NCBI RefSeq assembly: GCF_024347295.1
Contig: NZ_AP025458.1
Span: 1,364,001-1,428,000 of the forward strand
DNA length: 64,000 bases
DNA from: Vibrio artabrorum
GTDB taxonomy: Bacteria > Pseudomonadota > Gammaproteobacteria > Enterobacterales > Vibrionaceae
Reading direction: 5' to 3'
Below, piece after piece: positions 17,833 to 26,400 of this stretch (position 1 is its first letter; each line of letters starts with the position of its first letter). Below the pieces are notes generated by a model. That model ran no database searches. It was not told the origin of the DNA and saw only the letters and a list, made by a program, of their open reading frames with translations. The translations under genes were made by a program, and so were the position numbers.

Positions 17833-18468
17833 ATGGATATTTTAAACTTTGAGGCATTTCTAATTGCCATCACTATTTTGACACTGACACCGGGTTTAGA
17901 TACCGCCTTGGTGATTCGCAATACCAGCCGATCTGGCTTTGCTGACGGTTGTATGACGAGCTTTGGTATTTGCAGCGGCCTTTATGTACATGCCTTTTTC
18001 TCTGCTGTAGGTATTTCTGCGCTGCTTACTCAATCAGCTGAACTCTTTCAAGCTGTTAAAATGGTGGGGGCGGTTTATTTGATATGGCTTGGTTTAGGCA
18101 GTTTACGAGCGTTGATGAAAAATGGCGGGGGAATGAAGGTCGACGTACAAGTTCACCGAGCATACAGTGCTAAGCGTTCTCTGCGTGAAGGCTTTTTATC
18201 TAATGTGCTTAATCCAAAAACGGCGGTTTTCTATTTGGCCTTTTTACCTCAGTTTGTTAATCCAGAAGGTTCACCGTTAGTGCAGTCTATGCTGATGGCG
18301 TCGGTACACTTTGTGATTGCGATGGTGTGGCAATGTGGTTTGGCCGGCGCGCTTAACTCGGCGAAAAACTTGCTTAAGAACGCCAGTTTTATGAAATGGA
18401 TGGAGGGCGTGACCGGTATGGTGCTGGTTGGTCTAGGTGTGACGCTGTTAATGGAAAAGCGGGTATAG
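17833..18468 (+). CDS. LysE/RhtB-family amino acid exporter
   Basis: The 211-residue inner-membrane protein has six predicted helices. The family N-terminus is FLIAITILTLTPGLDTALVIRNTSRSG, and GFLSNVLNPKTAVFYLAFLPQFVNP (about residues 115-140) is the typical LysE/RhtB signature. It probably exports an amino acid such as threonine, homoserine or lysine. The frame is open upstream to an ATG at 17686. The preceding 49 residues are polar, Cys-rich and unlike the family, so the ATG at 17833 was chosen. Confidence 0.88.
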   Translation: MDILNFEAFLIAITILTLTPGLDTALVIRNTSRSGFADGCMTSFGICSGLYVHAFFSAVGISALLTQSAELFQAVKMVGAVYLIWLGLGSLRALMKNGGGMKVDVQVHRAYSAKRSLREGFLSNVLNPKTAVFYLAFLPQFVNPEGSPLVQSMLMASVHFVIAMVWQCGLAGALNSAKNLLKNASFMKWMEGVTGMVLVGLGVTLLMEKRV

Positions 18469-18523
18469 AAAGCAAAGGCCATTAAGAGTTACGTTAGACA
18501 TTTTATAGTGATTAAAAACGTAG

Positions 18524-18549
18524 AAAGCCCACGGTATTGTGGGCTTTTT
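18524..18549 (+). terminator. Intrinsic terminator after LysE-family gene
   Basis: AAAGCCCAC (18524-18532) pairs with GTGGGCTTT (18539-18547) and is followed by T. Its A-run lets it also serve the convergent symporter gene. Confidence 0.85.
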
Positions 18550-18569
18550 GTTGTGTCTTGTAATTTAGC

Positions 18570-19940
18570 TTACGCTTTGACCGCTTCGCTATGGTTTGAA
18601 GAAGCTAAAGGTTTAAAGAATAGCTTGGTTTCTTCGATGACGACGTGGCGTAGCAAGATAAGCCCAATAAGGTTTGGAATGGCCATTAAGCCATTCACGA
18701 TATCGGCTATTATCCAGATCACGTCGAGCTTTAAAAAGGCACCAGAAGCGACTAATGCAATGAAGATGATCTTGTAAGGTAATACCGCTTTGGTACCGAG
18801 CAAGAACACAACGCAGCGCTCACCATAATAGTTCCAACCTAAAATCGTTGTAAATGCAAAGAAGATTAGGCCGACCGAAACCAACATAGGGCCAAGGGTG
18901 TCAGCGTTCAAACCAACAGCGAATGCATGAGTAGTCATTGCTGCGCCAGAAAGGTCGGTTTGCCAAGCGCCCGTTAAGATTAGCGCTAAACCAGTCATCG
19001 TACAGATAATGATGGTATCGAAGAAAGTACCTGTCATCGAGATCAGGCCTTGTCTCACACAAGAATCAGTTTTGGCCGCTGCGGCTGCTATCGGCGCACT
19101 ACCTAGGCCGGATTCGTTCGAGAATACGCCACGAGCGATACCAGATTGAATGGCAAGCATGATGCTAGCGCCAAAGAAACCACCTGTTGCAGCTGTGTTA
19201 GTAAACGCAGAGGTTACCACAAGAGTGAGAGCATTGAGTAATTGGTCTGCGTTCAAAACCAAAACACTTAAACATGTAATGATGTACAAGATGGCCATAG
19301 TGGGTACCACCTTTCCAGCCACTTTAGCGATAGATTGAATACCACCAATTGTCACCACCGCCACTAATATCGTGAGAACAACCGCTGACATTTCACGCGA
19401 GGCACCAAATGAGATTTGAGTTGCATCTAAGATCGCGTTGACTTGTGGGAAGGTGCCAATACCGAAGCAAGCAACTCCTAGTGCAAAGACGGCGAACATG
19501 ACGGCTAAGATTCGAGAGCCAACGCCGTATTGCAGGTAATACATAGGGCCGCCAACCATTTCGCCATTACTATCGGTTCTGCGGTATTTAACAGCAAGTA
19601 GACATTCTGCGTATTTGGTCGCCATCCCAAATACAGCAGCAAGCCACATCCAGAATAGGGCGCCTGGGCCACCCATCTTGATTGCGGTCGCGACACCAAC
19701 GATGTTACCAGTACCAATAGTCGCAGAGAGTGCTGTACACAAAGCGGCGAAACTCGATACGTCACCCGTACCAGATTTGTCTTTGCGGAACACCATTTTT
19801 AGTGCCGTTGGAAGGTGTCTAAATTGAAGTAAGCCTAAGCGAAAAGTAAAGTAGATACCTGTACCCACGAGCAAAATAAGCAGTGGGGGGCCCCAAACGA
19901 ATTGGTTGATGGTTTGTAGTGTAGCTTGTAGGTGGTTCAT
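18570..19940 (-). CDS. AGCS-family Na+:alanine/glycine symporter under glycine riboswitch
   Basis: The 456-residue inner-membrane protein has about 11 helices. It begins with the AGCS start NQFVWGPPLLILLVGTGIYF and contains FAALCTALSATIGTGNIVGVATAI (about residues 63-86), the family signature around the substrate site. Other conserved segments are GGPMYYLQYG and FSNESGLGSAPIAAAAAKTD. It couples uptake of glycine or alanine to Na+. Its 5' leader carries a tandem glycine riboswitch (20075-20328), so glycine is the likely substrate and signal. The V. cholerae homologue VC1422 has the same arrangement. A hairpin at 19986-20013 between the riboswitch and the ribosome site (AAGGGGAATCTATG) may be part of the expression platform. 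Confidence 0.93.
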   Translation of the reverse strand: MNHLQATLQTINQFVWGPPLLILLVGTGIYFTFRLGLLQFRHLPTALKMVFRKDKSGTGDVSSFAALCTALSATIGTGNIVGVATAIKMGGPGALFWMWLAAVFGMATKYAECLLAVKYRRTDSNGEMVGGPMYYLQYGVGSRILAVMFAVFALGVACFGIGTFPQVNAILDATQISFGASREMSAVVLTILVAVVTIGGIQSIAKVAGKVVPTMAILYIITCLSVLVLNADQLLNALTLVVTSAFTNTAATGGFFGASIMLAIQSGIARGVFSNESGLGSAPIAAAAAKTDSCVRQGLISMTGTFFDTIIICTMTGLALILTGAWQTDLSGAAMTTHAFAVGLNADTLGPMLVSVGLIFFAFTTILGWNYYGERCVVFLLGTKAVLPYKIIFIALVASGAFLKLDVIWIIADIVNGLMAIPNLIGLILLRHVVIEETKLFFKPLASSNHSEAVKA

Positions 19941-19985
19941 AGATTCCCCTTAATAAATTAAAAATTTAAGGAGAAGAGGGAAGGC

Positions 19986-20013
19986 AGTGCCGATCGCAAG
20001 GATCGAGAGCACT
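19986..20013 (-). promoter_or_regulatory. Leader hairpin between glycine riboswitch and start codon
   Basis: AGTGC+CGATC (19986-19995) pairs with GATCG (20001-20005) and GCACT (20009-20013), with a 3-nt bulge. It lies about 45 nt before the start codon on the transcript. No clear U tract follows, so its role as a terminator is uncertain. Confidence 0.5.
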
Positions 20014-20074
20014 ACTTAATACATACGGATTTCTGGATAGAATTCTTTTGTTAATTAAGGCTGTTGCTTTCCAC

Positions 20075-20328
20075 TCCTCTGTCCTTTTGCCTGAGAGTTT
20101 CACTTAGCGAATCACTTATAGATAAGTAACGGGCACTAAGCTTGCTCCTTCGGCGACCGATTTCTACAACTAAGTAGTACGGTTCTCTCCAGAGGTTCCT
20201 CCAACGACAGTCCTCACTTTTCTGGATTTCTCCAGCATAAAGCACCTGAAAGATTTACTTCTTCGGCGGGTCAATCTAACCAAATGTTAAAGTTTGGTTA
20301 AAAACCACTCTCCTGCAGTCTTCATCGG
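20075..20328 (-). promoter_or_regulatory. Tandem glycine riboswitch (two gcvT-type aptamers)
   Basis: On the minus strand, aptamer 1 begins near 20328 (GAAGACTGCAGGAGAG) and contains CCGCCGAAGAAGTAAATC near 20254-20271. Aptamer 2 follows the short linker (GTGAGGACTG) and contains CTGGAGAGAACCG, GCCGAAGGAGCAAGC (near 20141-20155) and the closing CTCTCAGGCAAAAGGACAG (20077-20097). These match the conserved core of the glycine riboswitch in both copies. It lies in the leader of an AGCS symporter. The V. cholerae VCI-II element in front of VC1422 is laid out the same way. Whether glycine turns the gene on or off cannot be read with certainty. Confidence 0.95.
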
Positions 20329-20503
20329 AACAATTACCCAAATAACTAGGTAATCTGCAAGCGTATCCTAGATCATATAAAATGTGATGTCAGCTATAAA
20401 ATGTCTGTTTGCGTAAATCTTGTTCAACTAAATGATCAAACAACGAGTCTCTGACGTAACTTGTTTATTTAAATGGTATAAAATAAAGAAACAAGGAGGA
20501 GTT

Positions 20504-20662
20504 ATGACTCGATTAATCGCGATTGTTTTTTTATTGGCTTTGGCATTTGTACTGTTTCGTTACCGGACAAACGAAAAATTGCAAAAATGGGTAGTGATAG
20601 TGATTGTGAGTAGTTTCCTTTTGTATACTGCCAGCCTGATGATTTTGGAGTTAACTCGTTAA
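20504..20662 (+). CDS. Small two-helix membrane protein
   Basis: The 52-residue protein starts at an ATG preceded by an ideal AAGGAGGAG ribosome site. An upstream in-frame ATG at 20432 lacks one. It consists almost wholly of two hydrophobic helices (MTRLIAIVFLLALAFVLF and WVVIVIVSSFLLYTASLMIL) joined by a short basic loop. It is probably an inner-membrane protein. I do not recognise a family. It is followed 124 bp later, on the same strand, by a membrane-anchored coiled-coil protein. The two may be co-transcribed, since no terminator separates them. Confidence 0.75.
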   Translation: MTRLIAIVFLLALAFVLFRYRTNEKLQKWVVIVIVSSFLLYTASLMILELTR

Positions 20663-20786
20663 ATCTATAAGTAGATAGAATGAGTGAACCAAGCTTAAGC
20701 GTTTCTAACTTAAGCAATAGGTTAAACGTAGCTTCTAGAATTAGTGACCGTGTAACGTTAGATGAATTTTTTGGGGAGTACCCGCA

Positions 20787-21521
20787 GTGAACCAGCAATC
20801 TGAACAAAGTGAACAAGATGATGTGGTTGTTATTGAAGAACGTGATAAGCGCAGTCAGCTCTATATTGGTATTGCTGCGGTTATAGGTTTGGCGTTAGGC
20901 GGTTTAATCGGTTCTACAGTCACGGCTTCGAAGTGGGAGTCGACTTATCAGGTACTCGAAACACGGTATCAAGAGTTAAGTGACAGCAAAACACAATTGG
21001 TGTCATCAGTTGAAGCGAAAGTGGCGAATGTTGATACTGAAATTGATGGGAAAGTAGAAGCTGCATTATTGCAGCAAACAGAAAAGCATCAAAAAGAGCT
21101 CCAAGATCTCGCTAAACAGTCCGCGGTATTAGAGAAAGTGAACTTGTCGCTAGAGCAGCAACTCAATGAACAAAAGCAAACGTTAGAAAAAACCGATCAA
21201 GACAATAAGAAACTGAAACGTCAAGTTGACATGCAGTCCACATTGTTTGAGCGCTCACGTGAGCTTTTCCAAAAAGAATTCCAGATATCTCAAGAACTTG
21301 CAAAACTTAAAAAAGAAAGAGATGAGCTTGATAAAAAGCTGGGTTCATTGAAAACGGCGTGTGATGTTTTCTTAGATGGCACGTCATGGGATTCGAAATC
21401 TGACGCTTGTGAAAAGCAAGATAACGCAAACTCTCGACTGAGTGATATCAGGCAAATGATTGAGGTTCACAACATGGATCTCAAACAAATCAAAGCGCTT
21501 GAGGAAGAGATGGGTTTATGA
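20787..21521 (+). CDS. Membrane-anchored coiled-coil protein, function unknown
   Basis: The 244-residue protein uses a GTG start behind TTGGGGAG. A cytoplasmic acidic tail of about 28 residues is followed by one membrane helix (LYIGIAAVIGLALGGLIGS, about 26-45). A long coiled coil (about 50-180) rich in Lys/Glu/Gln heptads comes next, then a short C-terminal domain with two Cys (KTACDVFLDGTS and SDACEKQ, about 192 and 211) that could form a disulfide if periplasmic. No known domain is recognised. A structural or envelope-scaffold role is possible but unproven. It ends at a strong terminator. Confidence 0.78.
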   Translation: MNQQSEQSEQDDVVVIEERDKRSQLYIGIAAVIGLALGGLIGSTVTASKWESTYQVLETRYQELSDSKTQLVSSVEAKVANVDTEIDGKVEAALLQQTEKHQKELQDLAKQSAVLEKVNLSLEQQLNEQKQTLEKTDQDNKKLKRQVDMQSTLFERSRELFQKEFQISQELAKLKKERDELDKKLGSLKTACDVFLDGTSWDSKSDACEKQDNANSRLSDIRQMIEVHNMDLKQIKALEEEMGL

Positions 21522-21566
21522 TCTGAGAGCCTTCCAACCTTAAGTTAGTGTGACCATCAACAGCCC

Positions 21567-21602
21567 AACGCCCACATTACACACGGTGATGTGGGCGTTT
21601 TG
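21567..21602 (+). terminator. Intrinsic terminator after coiled-coil gene
   Basis: AACGCCCACAT (21567-21577) pairs perfectly with ATGTGGGCGTT (21589-21599) and is followed by T. Confidence 0.88.
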
Positions 21603-21790
21603 CGTTGTATCGGGATCGTAGGAGCGGTGCTTTTTATTATTTGGCTATTGGGGTCTTTTCATTGTTTACTTCGATATTTATGAATAGTTACGTATCACCA
21701 TAACCATATGTTACTGGTGGTCGATTAAATGATTTCGCATACATTATTTAGGCATCGAAACGGTTAGCCATAATACTGGTGATTGAAGTA

Positions 21791-21825
21791 AAAAAATCCC
21801 CACAAGCATGGCCAGTAGGGATTTT
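21791..21825 (-). terminator. Intrinsic terminator of second AGCS symporter gene
   Basis: Read on the minus strand, AAAATCCC and GGGATTTT form a stem followed by seven T, about 95 bp beyond the stop codon. Confidence 0.78.
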
Positions 21826-21919
21826 AGATATGTTGCAGACTGTTCTCGCTTTCTCAAGCAAAGGGGATTCCAAAATTTTTAGAACAGTAAAGACTGTCAA
21901 TCAGTGATTGATGAGACGC

Positions 21920-23461
21920 CTATTTCTCGTAAGTTTTGATTTCACCTGATTTAACACGAGCAACAAATGATTGCAGTTCTTTTTTCACCACAGGCATTAA
22001 AAAGTAAAGACCAAGAATGTTGAAGATAGACATTGCAAAGATAGCGGCATCAGAGAAGTCGATTACCGCGCCGAATTGAATCGTCGCACCGATAACAACA
22101 AACACACAGAACATCAGTTTGAAAATCAGTTCCGTTGTTTTGCCTTCACCAAATAGGTAAGTCCAAGCCTTAAGCCCATAGTATGACCAAGAGATCATGG
22201 TAGAAAATGCAAACATGATGACGGCGAGAGCGAGTGTGTATTTAAACACTTCTGCCGTTGCAGTAAAGGAGGCGGCAGTCAGCGTCACACCGGTTAAACC
22301 AGAACCATCGAACGGACCTACGTTTAAGCCAGCAATAGTGATAACCAGTGCGGTCATGGTACAAATGATCACCGTATCAACAAACGGTTCTAATAGTGAT
22401 ACGAGACCTTCGGTGATTGGCTCTTTTGTTTTAACCGCTGAGTGAGCGATTGCCGCTGAACCAACTCCCGCTTCGTTTGAGAATGTTGCACGTTTCAGAC
22501 CTTGAATTAACGCACCAATAAACCCGCCAACAACCCCTTCACCAGTAAATGCACCGGTAAAGATTGCGTTGAATGCAGGACCAACTTGATCAAGGTTAGA
22601 ACCGATCACAATAAGCGCCATACCGATATACAGAGCAGCCATCCAAGGAACCACTTTTTCCGTTACCGATGCTATCGACGGCATACCACCAACAATCACC
22701 GAAAACACTAAGCTTGCGAGCACAAGTCCGGTGAGAACACCGTATTCACTAGGGACATCAAATGCGTAAGTTAACATGGCGTGTGCTTGGTTCGCTTGGA
22801 ACATGTTACCGCCACCCAATGCGCCTAAAATACACATCAGTGCGAAACCAATCGCGAGCACTTTGCCCAGTCCACCTAAACCTCTTTCACCAAGCCCTTG
22901 GCTTAGGTAGTACATTGGACCGCCTGAAACCACACCGGAAGGTAGGATAGTTCGGTATTTTACACCTAAGGTACACTCACAGAACTTAGAAGCCATACCC
23001 AGAAGGCCACACAAGATCATCCAGAATGTCGCGCCAGGACCACCAATCGCAAGTGCAGCCCCCACACCGGCAATGTTACCAAGCCCGACCGTGCCAGAAA
23101 GTGCGGTTGTTAACGCTTGAAAGTGAGAAACTTCGCCATCTTCTTTCGAGTTAGGGTCGGTATACTTACCTTTGATAATGTCTATCGCCATGCCGACACG
23201 TTTAAATTGAACAAAGCCAAAATAAAGTGTGAAGATAATAGCAGCGAGCAAGAGCCAACCAACAATGATTGGGAAGTTTGCTTCGCCAATCGGTACACTC
23301 TTAAATATCAGCCCAACGAACCAACCTGTGTATTCGTTGAAAAATCCATCAACATTTTGACTTAAGTTACTGATAGATTGGTTAAATGATCCTTCTTCTG
23401 CAAATGCACTGGAACTAAACAATAATATAAACCCAAAAAATAATTCACGTATGTTTTTCAT
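21920..23461 (-). CDS. AGCS-family Na+:alanine/glycine symporter, larger paralogue
   Basis: The 513-residue protein is about 57 residues longer than the paralogue at 18570. It has an N-terminal signal-like helix (IRELFFGFILLFSSSAFA) and an extra loop before the AGCS core. The signature is FQALTTALSGTVGLGNIAGVGAALAI, followed by GGPMYYLSQGLGERG and FSNEAGVGSAAIAHSAVKT, all conserved. It transports a small neutral amino acid with Na+. Unlike its neighbour it has no riboswitch in its leader, which suggests a different substrate or signal. A terminator lies behind it at 21791. Confidence 0.92.
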   Translation of the reverse strand: MKNIRELFFGFILLFSSSAFAEEGSFNQSISNLSQNVDGFFNEYTGWFVGLIFKSVPIGEANFPIIVGWLLLAAIIFTLYFGFVQFKRVGMAIDIIKGKYTDPNSKEDGEVSHFQALTTALSGTVGLGNIAGVGAALAIGGPGATFWMILCGLLGMASKFCECTLGVKYRTILPSGVVSGGPMYYLSQGLGERGLGGLGKVLAIGFALMCILGALGGGNMFQANQAHAMLTYAFDVPSEYGVLTGLVLASLVFSVIVGGMPSIASVTEKVVPWMAALYIGMALIVIGSNLDQVGPAFNAIFTGAFTGEGVVGGFIGALIQGLKRATFSNEAGVGSAAIAHSAVKTKEPITEGLVSLLEPFVDTVIICTMTALVITIAGLNVGPFDGSGLTGVTLTAASFTATAEVFKYTLALAVIMFAFSTMISWSYYGLKAWTYLFGEGKTTELIFKLMFCVFVVIGATIQFGAVIDFSDAAIFAMSIFNILGLYFLMPVVKKELQSFVARVKSGEIKTYEK

Positions 23462-23843
23462 GGTTTTCCCTGTCTTTTTAATAAATTATGTTTGTTGCTG
23501 TTGTGTTTTTTTTCTCATTAATTTGTATATATCGGTGGTTTATCTACTTCATTCGACCGCAAAATAAACGGCTGTAGCTAGGTCGAAAAACGAAACAAAT
23601 ATAACTACGGGTGTTGCTTTATATGGATATCCTTTTGGTATGTACGTTAATAAGGCTATGGCGCTCGGGCTAACAAATCCCACGGACAATCCTATAGATA
23701 AAAATAATGCCAACAAAGAAATTTTCACAATAATTTTACAATTGTTCGGGTTTTGTCATATTTGGGAATAAGCTGATGTCTTTTGAGTTGGAAAAGGCAT
23801 ATGCAGTTGTGGTTATAGAGGCGAGCCTAGGAGGGGAAGGGTG

Positions 23844-23993
23844 ATGGGTTATCGGCAGGTTGCTGAGCTGAATATTCGATATGTTTTGGCGGAGTATAAC
23901 CACATGAAGGTTGAGGATGTATTCAGCTTTGAGGATATCAAAAAAGCCCTTTATCAGAGCTTTTTTGATGATTTCAGCGTACGGAACGTCTAA
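23844..23993 (+). CDS. Possible small protein, 49 residues
   Basis: An ATG at 23844 lies behind a strong GGAGGGGAAGGG ribosome site and opens a 49-codon frame. The product is MGYRQVAELNIRYVLAEYN... after the first Met, with a helical, charged composition and a DDF-rich end. It looks more protein-like than random sequence. However, its 3' part overlaps the terminator hairpin of the convergent export operon (23937-23969). No family is recognised. It may be a real small gene or the remnant of a longer one. Confidence 0.35.
   Translation: MGYRQVAELNIRYVLAEYNHMKVEDVFSFEDIKKALYQSFFDDFSVRNV
23937..23969 (-). terminator. Terminator of the export operon
   Basis: ATCAAAAAAGC (23937-23947) pairs perfectly with GCTTTTTTGAT (23959-23969). 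It lies about 40 bp beyond the last gene of the minus-strand operon 24010-28818. Confidence 0.8.
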
Positions 23994-24009
23994 TACTTAG
24001 AACTTAGAA

Positions 24010-25188
24010 CTAAAGGGCGTGATGTTTGCTGCCATGACTATTGCCAACCGTTCCTTTCGTTGATTTTTGGTAGAGTTTAAGTGCCAATAACGCCCCCCAA
24101 AAAGCGACTTGCCCCCATAGCAATGTCCACTGAGAGGCCACATCTTGCCAAGACGCTCCCATCTGATTGAGCGCCAAAAAACCTTGAATTGCGGGTGTAC
24201 TTGGAAACAGTTGTGATAACAAGATTAACCATTCAGGCATCATTTCAACGGGCCAGATAAAGCCAGATGAGAAAATGAGCGGCATCGAACTGATTAACAC
24301 CACAACCGTAACTAACTCTCTTCTTGGTACTAGCTCACCGATACAAATCCCAATCAAGCAGCTCGATAATAAGAAGGGCAGCAGTAACGTTAAAATCTGT
24401 GTTGTTGAAGCGAGTAAATTAATTCCATACATCGAGAAGCTTGCGCCGAAGTAATACATGGATAAAAAATAATAGATGCCGACTAAGGTACAACAACGAG
24501 CTAGCATCAGTTTTGCGGGAGAGGTTTTACTCCAATAACCAAACGTTGATTGAGCGTTTTGTGTGGCGCCAACTAAACCTGATGCCATGGCTAGAGTTTG
24601 TTGCAGGATCAACACGAATACCGCAGGAACGACGTAATCGATGTAGCCCATGCGACTATTAAACGTTGGTTTCAGGTTCAAGCTGAATGCACTGTAGCCT
24701 TTCGCTGCCGACTCTAAAGGCACACCTTCGACTAACAAATGACTGACCTTAACTTGTGCTGCTAAGGTGCCACCTGCCTTGGCAAGCCCTTCAACGATGG
24801 TCCCGTAGACTAAGAAGTAAGAAGCATCACCAGCGTAAGAAAGTGTCGGACTTTTGCCTAGCAGCAAGTCTTTATAGAAATCTTTAGGGATGACGATGAA
24901 TCCACCAATCTCTTGGTTAAGAACCGCTTGCTTGGCGTCCTCAATGGTTGAATCTCGACGTACCAAGTCGATCTGAGAGGTGGCATCTACCATTCGCTCT
25001 AACTGGTAGCTGCTTTTACTTTTGTCCAAGTTCACCACCGACGCTTTCAATTGTTTAGGCACTTGATTTGCGTAGGGCAGTGGGTATAAGAATGAATAGA
25101 AGAGCACGCCGCCAAACACAGTTAGAAGCACAACAGGATTGCGAAGAACCGCGAACAGTTCTTGTTTTAGCAGTTGAGTAAAGCTCAC
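24010..25188 (-). CDS. ABC-2-type export permease (YhhJ/YbhR-like), second subunit
   Basis: The 392-residue inner-membrane protein has one N-terminal helix, a periplasmic domain of about 130 residues (KQLKASVVNLDKSKSSYQLER...), then five or six helices. This is the ABC2_membrane_3 layout. It overlaps the upstream permease gene by 4 bp (ATGA), so the two are made together and probably form a heterodimer. With the HlyD and TolC genes upstream it should form a tripartite exporter. No ATP-binding subunit gene is in the operon, which is unusual for this family. The substrate is unknown. Confidence 0.88.
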   Translation of the reverse strand: MSFTQLLKQELFAVLRNPVVLLTVFGGVLFYSFLYPLPYANQVPKQLKASVVNLDKSKSSYQLERMVDATSQIDLVRRDSTIEDAKQAVLNQEIGGFIVIPKDFYKDLLLGKSPTLSYAGDASYFLVYGTIVEGLAKAGGTLAAQVKVSHLLVEGVPLESAAKGYSAFSLNLKPTFNSRMGYIDYVVPAVFVLILQQTLAMASGLVGATQNAQSTFGYWSKTSPAKLMLARCCTLVGIYYFLSMYYFGASFSMYGINLLASTTQILTLLLPFLLSSCLIGICIGELVPRRELVTVVVLISSMPLIFSSGFIWPVEMMPEWLILLSQLFPSTPAIQGFLALNQMGASWQDVASQWTLLWGQVAFWGALLALKLYQKSTKGTVGNSHGSKHHAL

Positions 25189-26393
25189 TGTTTGGCTCCT
25201 TGTGGCGTTGGTTGTTCAGGCTGTGGTAATCGTGCTAAGTGCTTCTTGATCAACAATATAACCATGAAAGCCGGAACGGCATACCACAACATAGAAGTGA
25301 GGCTGATGAGTGATTGTGCTGCACTTACACCATAGCTCGATTGCGCGGTCTGGACTTCGATATAGTGACTGACAGGTAATAAGCTTCGCCAAATCTGAGC
25401 GGCTGTGTTCATGTCTGATACCGGGAAGGTTATCCCCATAAACGCAAAACTTGGGGCGGTGAAGGCACCTGCAAAACTCATGGCTCTTGCAGGGTCAAGC
25501 GTCAAAAAGAAAAACAAACACCCCATGATGATACAACTGATAACGGTGAATAGTTGGGCAACGGTTAATGCCATAAAACTCCCATTGAATGGCCAGTCGA
25601 GTAGGCGATAGAACCAGAAGCTAAACGCAATACCGAACATCAAAAATAGCGCAACATAAGGCGCTAATGTTGATACTAACGACTTCATTGGAGAGTTTGA
25701 TAACCACGCTTTAAGCCCACGAGCTCGAACGTTTGCAGTTAAAACCAATATTGTGCCAACGACGATCATGATCTGCCAGAGTGCTGGAATCACAGCAGAT
25801 ACCAAGAACTGCGCGTAGCTGGTGTTTTTGTTAAACAGTGGTGTGATTTGGCTTTGTATGGTAACCGCTTGCCCTAATGCGGATTGGATCGTGGTATTAC
25901 CGTGTGAAAGCTGTTTAATCACTTCAACTTGTGCATTGAACGTGCCTTGGGCGTGTAACAAGGCGGAGTTCACCAGTTTCCCGATCAGGATAAATTGGCT
26001 GTTGTAGAACACAGAGACTTGTGGATTTAAACCTAAGTAGATATCTCGGTCAAAGTGCTTAGGGATGACAACATAGCCATAGATATTACGCTCAATCATC
26101 GCCTTTGCGGCTTCACTTGCAGAGCTGTATCTCTGTGTCACTTGCAGCGTTGGTGACGCATCAACAAGGCGTGTGAACTGTTGTGAAATTTGACTGTGTT
26201 CAAGATCTACCACCGCAATCGGTAAATCGCGAGCGATGCCTTGTGAAAAAATCAGCCAAATACTCGCTGCAAGAAGTAAAGGGACCCAAGTTAAGCACGA
26301 TAACAACCACTTGTCTTTGCGGACAATCGCCCATTGTCTGAGTAAGGCACTGGTTACGTTGCGGCGATCTTGTGTGTGAGAGTTAGTCGACAT
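25185..26393 (-). CDS. ABC-2-type export permease, first subunit
   Basis: The 402-residue paralogue of the following gene shares its topology: an N-terminal helix (LLSCLTWVPLLLAASIWLIFS), a periplasmic domain containing LPIAVVDLEHSQISQQFTR, and a C-terminal block of helices including SFAGAFTAPSFAFMGITFPVSDM. It starts 8 bp after the HlyD-type gene. It resembles the permeases of E. coli YbhGFSR and YhiI-RbbA-YhhJ exporters, which need an ATPase that is absent here. Confidence 0.88.
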   Translation of the reverse strand: MSTNSHTQDRRNVTSALLRQWAIVRKDKWLLSCLTWVPLLLAASIWLIFSQGIARDLPIAVVDLEHSQISQQFTRLVDASPTLQVTQRYSSASEAAKAMIERNIYGYVVIPKHFDRDIYLGLNPQVSVFYNSQFILIGKLVNSALLHAQGTFNAQVEVIKQLSHGNTTIQSALGQAVTIQSQITPLFNKNTSYAQFLVSAVIPALWQIMIVVGTILVLTANVRARGLKAWLSNSPMKSLVSTLAPYVALFLMFGIAFSFWFYRLLDWPFNGSFMALTVAQLFTVISCIIMGCLFFFLTLDPARAMSFAGAFTAPSFAFMGITFPVSDMNTAAQIWRSLLPVSHYIEVQTAQSSYGVSAAQSLISLTSMLWYAVPAFMVILLIKKHLARLPQPEQPTPQGAKQ

Positions 26394-26400
26394 AACTCAC

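Noticed and set aside
20051-20245. 64-codon minus-strand frame
   Set aside because: It lies wholly within the glycine riboswitch.
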